Assembly: GCA_013180625.2 (NCBI GenBank)
Contig: SNVD02006121.1
Span: 62,001-126,000, forward strand
Source: Boswellia sacra
Taxonomy: Eukaryota > Streptophyta > Magnoliopsida > Sapindales > Burseraceae
Reading direction: 5' to 3'
DNA length: 64,000 nucleotides
The notes under the pieces were generated by a model. That model saw only the letters and a program-made list of their open reading frames with translations. It made no database searches and had not been told where the DNA came from. The translations under genes were made by a program, and so were the position numbers. This document shows positions 60,736 to 64,000 of this stretch, one piece after another. The number at the start of each line of letters is the position of its first letter. Positions within the stretch are counted from its first letter, which is position 1.

Positions 60736-61275
60736 ATTTTACACAAAATTTTGCTATCACATATATATACACGACATAAAAGAGCATCAGAATTAAAAAA
60801 AAATACAACCCGGGTTTCAATCCCGGGTTATTGTAAAACCCGACCCTGCCTGGGGTACCCCGGACCCGGCCCGGAAAATTTAGGGGCCGGGTGTGCAATT
60901 GAAGGCCGGGCCATCCCTAGTTATATGAGTGATACTTGACTGTTTAACATACTGTTTGAAAAGGATTATGCACCGTTAGCAACTTCACATCTTGCTAGAA
61001 AGAGTATCCAACATTAACATTGCTCCATAACTTACATTATGCTAGATGATTGTCAACCTCTAAAGAGTTGATTACTTTTTAACATTTTCTCTAACTTTTT
61101 TTTTAAAGACAAAATTATCTAATAAATTTTTTCCGATTTAAAAAAAAAAAACCAAATGCCACAAATAAGAAAGAAAGAAAGGAAAAAAAAAAAGATAAAG
61201 AAGATTGAAGTGAACAAGGTATACTTCTGGTGGTAGCCGTTTGATTTATGAGACATAAACTTGTGTTTACTCTAT

Positions 61276-61991
61276 TGAGACTATGGACCTCCCAAAATTC
61301 TAATTGGTATGATATTGTCCACTTTGGGCCTAAGCTTGTGTGGATTTGCTTTTGGATTCTACCCAAAAGGCCTTATACCAATGGAGTTCTTGCCCATACT
61401 TATATGTCTATGATCATCCCTATGTCTAGCTAATATGAGACTTTAGTTGCACTCCAACAATCCTCCCCTCGAACAAAGTACCACATTATTGTGATATTTT
61501 TTCAAGCCTCCTCTCAAACTATTATCCATCCGTTCGCTCCATCAAGTTTCGTCACCTCGAGAGCTACTCTGTCCAGGTCAGCTCTTCTTCATCGTTCTGG
61601 GGTCAGGACATGTCCATGAAGCATCTAGAGCATAACGTTGATCCAATAGAGCCCAACCACGAACCCAATCGTGAGCTTTTTTTAACTGAGACCTAGGATC
61701 CACCACCTTAGTTTGGCATAACCGGGGCCCATCACCTTCATTCGACATTCCAAGAATTTTCTCCACATATTCTCTTGGCTAATCATAGGCTCTGATACCA
61801 CTTTTTAAGACTATGGACCTCCCAAAACTCCATATTTGTATGATATTGTCCACTTTGAGTCTAAGCTCGCATGGATTTGATTTTAGATTCTACCCGAAAG
61901 GCCTAATACCAATGAAGATTTTGTCTATACTTGTATGCCTATAATCCTCCCCATGTCTAGCCAATGTGGAACTTTGGACGCACTCTCAACA
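61276..61991 (-). mobile_element. TRIM element (716 bp) with 185-bp LTRs
   Basis: Direct repeats at 61276-61459 and 61806-61991 begin TGTTG on the minus strand and contain CATAGTCTCA/CATAGTCTTA at their ends. On the minus strand the 5' LTR (61991-61806) is followed by AAAAAGTGGTATCAGAGCC, an initiator tRNA-Met primer site (61788-61800 in plus coordinates). Before the 3' LTR lies the purine tract CGAGGGGAGGAT (61460-61472). The interior of 346 bp holds only a small frame (61578-61766). The structure is complete for a terminal-repeat retrotransposon in miniature. I could not confirm a clean 5-bp duplication (TCTAT on the left, ATTCT on the right). Confidence 0.85.
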
Positions 61992-62453
61992 ATTCTACTT
62001 TAACTAGGAAATGAAGAATAATCATATTTTAAATAGAAGAGTTTTATTAGGAGGGAAGAGGATTCCTATTACTAAAAGGAAAAGGTAAAGATTGCGACTT
62101 GCAAGCCTATATAAAAGATCCTATTCCTTGGTTATAATTGAAGCACCTCATAGTTTAGCTTTAGGTAAAGTCCTCTCTAGTGAGCTGGTTAAAATTTCTC
62201 TTGTAAGTGTTAGTGAGTGAGATAGCTTGGGAAGAGAGGGTGTATTAGAGGTCTTTGAAAAGGGTTATTGGGAGTGAGTTCAAAGTCTATATGATTATAA
62301 AAATTTTTCATATAGTGGAATTTATCTTTGACAGCTTGAGGTTTTTCTTCAGTTTTGAAGTTTTCCACGTAAAATCTTGTGTTTTTTATTATTTCATTGT
62401 TCTTATTTCTCTATTGCTCGTCTTAATTTCGTAACAAGTAGTATAAGAGCCCA
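61992..62453 (+). repeat. LTR-like fragment of another retrotransposon with primer site remnant
   Basis: A TATA-like box CTATATAAAAG (about 62109-62119) and a T-rich tail ending ...TTTCGTAACA are followed by AGTATAAGAGCCC (62439-62453). That last string is a decayed form of the tRNA-Met primer site TGGTATCAGAGCC. This is the expected R-U5-primer site order of a plus-strand LTR element. The sequence differs from the TRIM LTRs, so the junction with the TRIM interior that follows is chimeric. Confidence 0.5.
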
Positions 62454-62963
62454 GGCCCAGACTTAGCCAGGAGAATACACGAAGAAAATTTTTGGAATGT
62501 CAAACAAAAGTTGGTGGGCCTCGATGATGCTAAACTAAGGTGGTGGACCTTGGGCCTCAATCAAAGCTTACGATTGGGTCTGTGGTTAGACTCTATTGGA
62601 CCAGGTGGTTTGCTCCAGATGCATCATGAACGTGTCCTGATCCCAACACGATGAAGAGAAGTTGACCTGGATAAAGTAGCTCTCAAGGTAGCGGAACTCG
62701 ATAGAGTGAACAGATGGATGGTCGTTTGAGGGGAGGCCCAAAAAAATATCACAATGATGTGGTCCTTTGTTTGAGGGGAGGATTATCGGAAGTGCGACTA
62801 AAGTCTTATATTTGCTAGACATGGGAAGGATCATGGGCATATAAGTATTAACAAAATCTTTTTTGGTACAGGGTATTTTGGGTAAAATCTAAAAGCAAAT
62901 CCATGCGAGTCAAAAGTAGACAACATCATACTAATGTGGAGTTTTGGGAGATCCATAGTCTCA
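62454..62963 (+). mobile_element. Partial TRIM copy in opposite orientation (interior and 3' LTR)
   Basis: The interior 62454-62783 and LTR 62784-62963 match the inverse of 61460-61787 and 61276-61459, including the purine tract TTGAGGGGAGGAT and the LTR end CCATAGTCTCA. The 5' LTR of the same type is replaced by the unrelated LTR-like fragment at 61992-62438. Together with the complete TRIM it forms an inverted repeat with arms of about 500 bp. Confidence 0.75.
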
Positions 62964-64000
62964 ACATACTCATTTGATTATAATTTATGTTTTGTTGATT
63001 TATAACCCATTCCTTTTTTTTTTTTTTTTTGACCAAACAACTTGGTAGGGTGGGTTTGTTGGTATACCTCTTTTCTTTTTTTCAATAGGTTAATTTTCCA
63101 AGCACTACAAATTTTTGTACAAAATAAAGACCTCCCTAAACTTTTAAAAATATCATTAAAATTCCTTAGTATTAAGAATTTTATGGACTCCTTAACGCAA
63201 GAGAAGTTTCTCTTAGTTTCATAAAAATTTAATATTATATTTATCAACTTTGCATGCAACAGATGTGATATTATATATATAATTAAAAGGATGAATTTGA
63301 GAAGTTGATTATATTAATTAAAGGAAATAATATAGTAATTATGTAATAATGACACACCTATTGTGAGATTGAGTCTACACGAGGAGTTTGTAAGTACAAT
63401 TCTATTCTTATAAAAATTAGCGGAGTAGGACGATATTTTGAATAAACAATTATTATCTCTATTAGAAATTGTAACAGCAGGAAAGGGTCATGATAATTCC
63501 AAAAAAAAAAAAAAAACAAAAATGAGGGGATGTCTTTTATTTTTATATCAGAAGTTATGAGTGGTCAATGAAATTCCTTTTGGAATCCTGAAATTCCGTT
63601 TTGAGTGACTTAAAAATTTTAATTCTATTTAAGAACAGAGCTCAAAACTAATACTACATCTACGAAGTAGAATCTCAATTTTAAATATCAAGTCATGTTA
63701 AGATGATTTGGAATATAAATTTTTGATATAAACTTTTGTATTGTAGTCTTATGGAGAACTCAATTGCCTTCACTAATGAGACAATAACATAAGATTTTGA
63801 TATCCCACCTTCGTTTTGTTCTATCTCTAACTAGATGTTGGTATTATATTCAAAGGTAGTCATAATATGTGTCTCATTAATACTTCAAGATCTATATATT
63901 TTCATTATAAAAATTATTTAATACTTAATTCAATAATTAAAAATTTATCGAAGGAAGTAACTCTAATTAAGAATTAGTGAATCCAATATGAAAATGATTT
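62964..64000. other. AT-rich DNA to the window end, nothing recognised
   Basis: Contains a poly(T) run (63016-63031) and a poly(A) run (63499-63515). The short frames near 62978-63259 arise around the poly(T) tract. No gene, terminal repeat or RNA is supportable. Confidence 0.5.

Larger units (their letters stand above)
60190..60919. mobile_element. Non-autonomous hAT element (730 bp) with perfect 8-bp target duplication
   Basis: Begins TAGGGATGGCAA and ends GGGCCATCCCTA. The flanks are the identical 8-mer GTTATATG (60182-60189 and 60920-60927). The subterminal regions (60205-60365 and 60810-60905) are rich in CCGGGGCCGGGG and GACCCGG runs, very unlike the AT-rich neighbourhood. The inner part carries two tRNA-like promoter heads (listed separately). 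No transposase; the element must have been moved by a related autonomous hAT. Confidence 0.92.

Noticed and set aside
1..64000. CRISPR arrays, bacterial operons, phage genes, rRNA
   Set aside because: None seen. Direct repeats in the window are transposon subterminal or tandem repeats without regular spacers, and the gene structure is plant nuclear.

Overview
This is a stretch of nuclear DNA from a eudicot plant. The coding exons are short and joined at GT-AG introns. Three of the four intact genes (an AMT2-type ammonium transporter, GDP-mannose 3,5-epimerase and V-ATPase subunit F) belong to familiar plant families. The spaces between genes are very AT-rich and filled with nested plant transposons. 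I cannot name the species; a woody eudicot is a guess.

Layout. 1-4530: the right part of a CACTA-like element carrying two small related inverted-repeat elements. 4531-6527: AT-rich DNA with one inverted-repeat element. 6528-8298: a complete small LTR retrotransposon (449-bp LTRs, CATAA target duplication). 8839-27736: one minus-strand gypsy-type LTR element of 18.9 kb with AATAG target duplications. Its gag is split by a 9.7-kb CACTA-like element (17189-26879), which is itself split by a 3.85-kb CACTA element (21402-25250).

28.3-43.6 kb is the gene island. It holds the ammonium transporter (+, 3 coding exons, 28922-31452), an EF-hand family protein (+, 4 exons, 34534-36999) and GDP-mannose 3,5-epimerase (-, 6 coding exons, 40618-42830), with TIR elements in the spacers. 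46960-53750 is a decayed copia integrase remnant interrupted by a full-length hAT transposon (47155-53144, 8-bp duplication GAATATGG) whose transposase frame carries five stops. 53756-54870 is a broken NB-ARC (CC-NBS-LRR type) resistance gene on the minus strand. 56627-59257 is the V-ATPase subunit F gene (+, 4 coding exons). After it come a 730-bp non-autonomous hAT element with two pol III-like promoter heads, an intact TRIM element and a second, chimeric and inverted TRIM copy.

The four intact genes are ordinary housekeeping or nutrient genes with no shared pathway, so there is no operon-like logic. I saw no bacterial-type system, CRISPR array, rRNA gene or functional tRNA gene. The most notable content is the three-level nesting of mobile elements, the CACTA-ended element with a 5-bp instead of a 3-bp flanking repeat, a gene-like exon inside it that the inner CACTA splits, and the hAT-in-copia insertion. 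Exon borders were read by eye from splice signals and family conservation; none was checked against transcripts.
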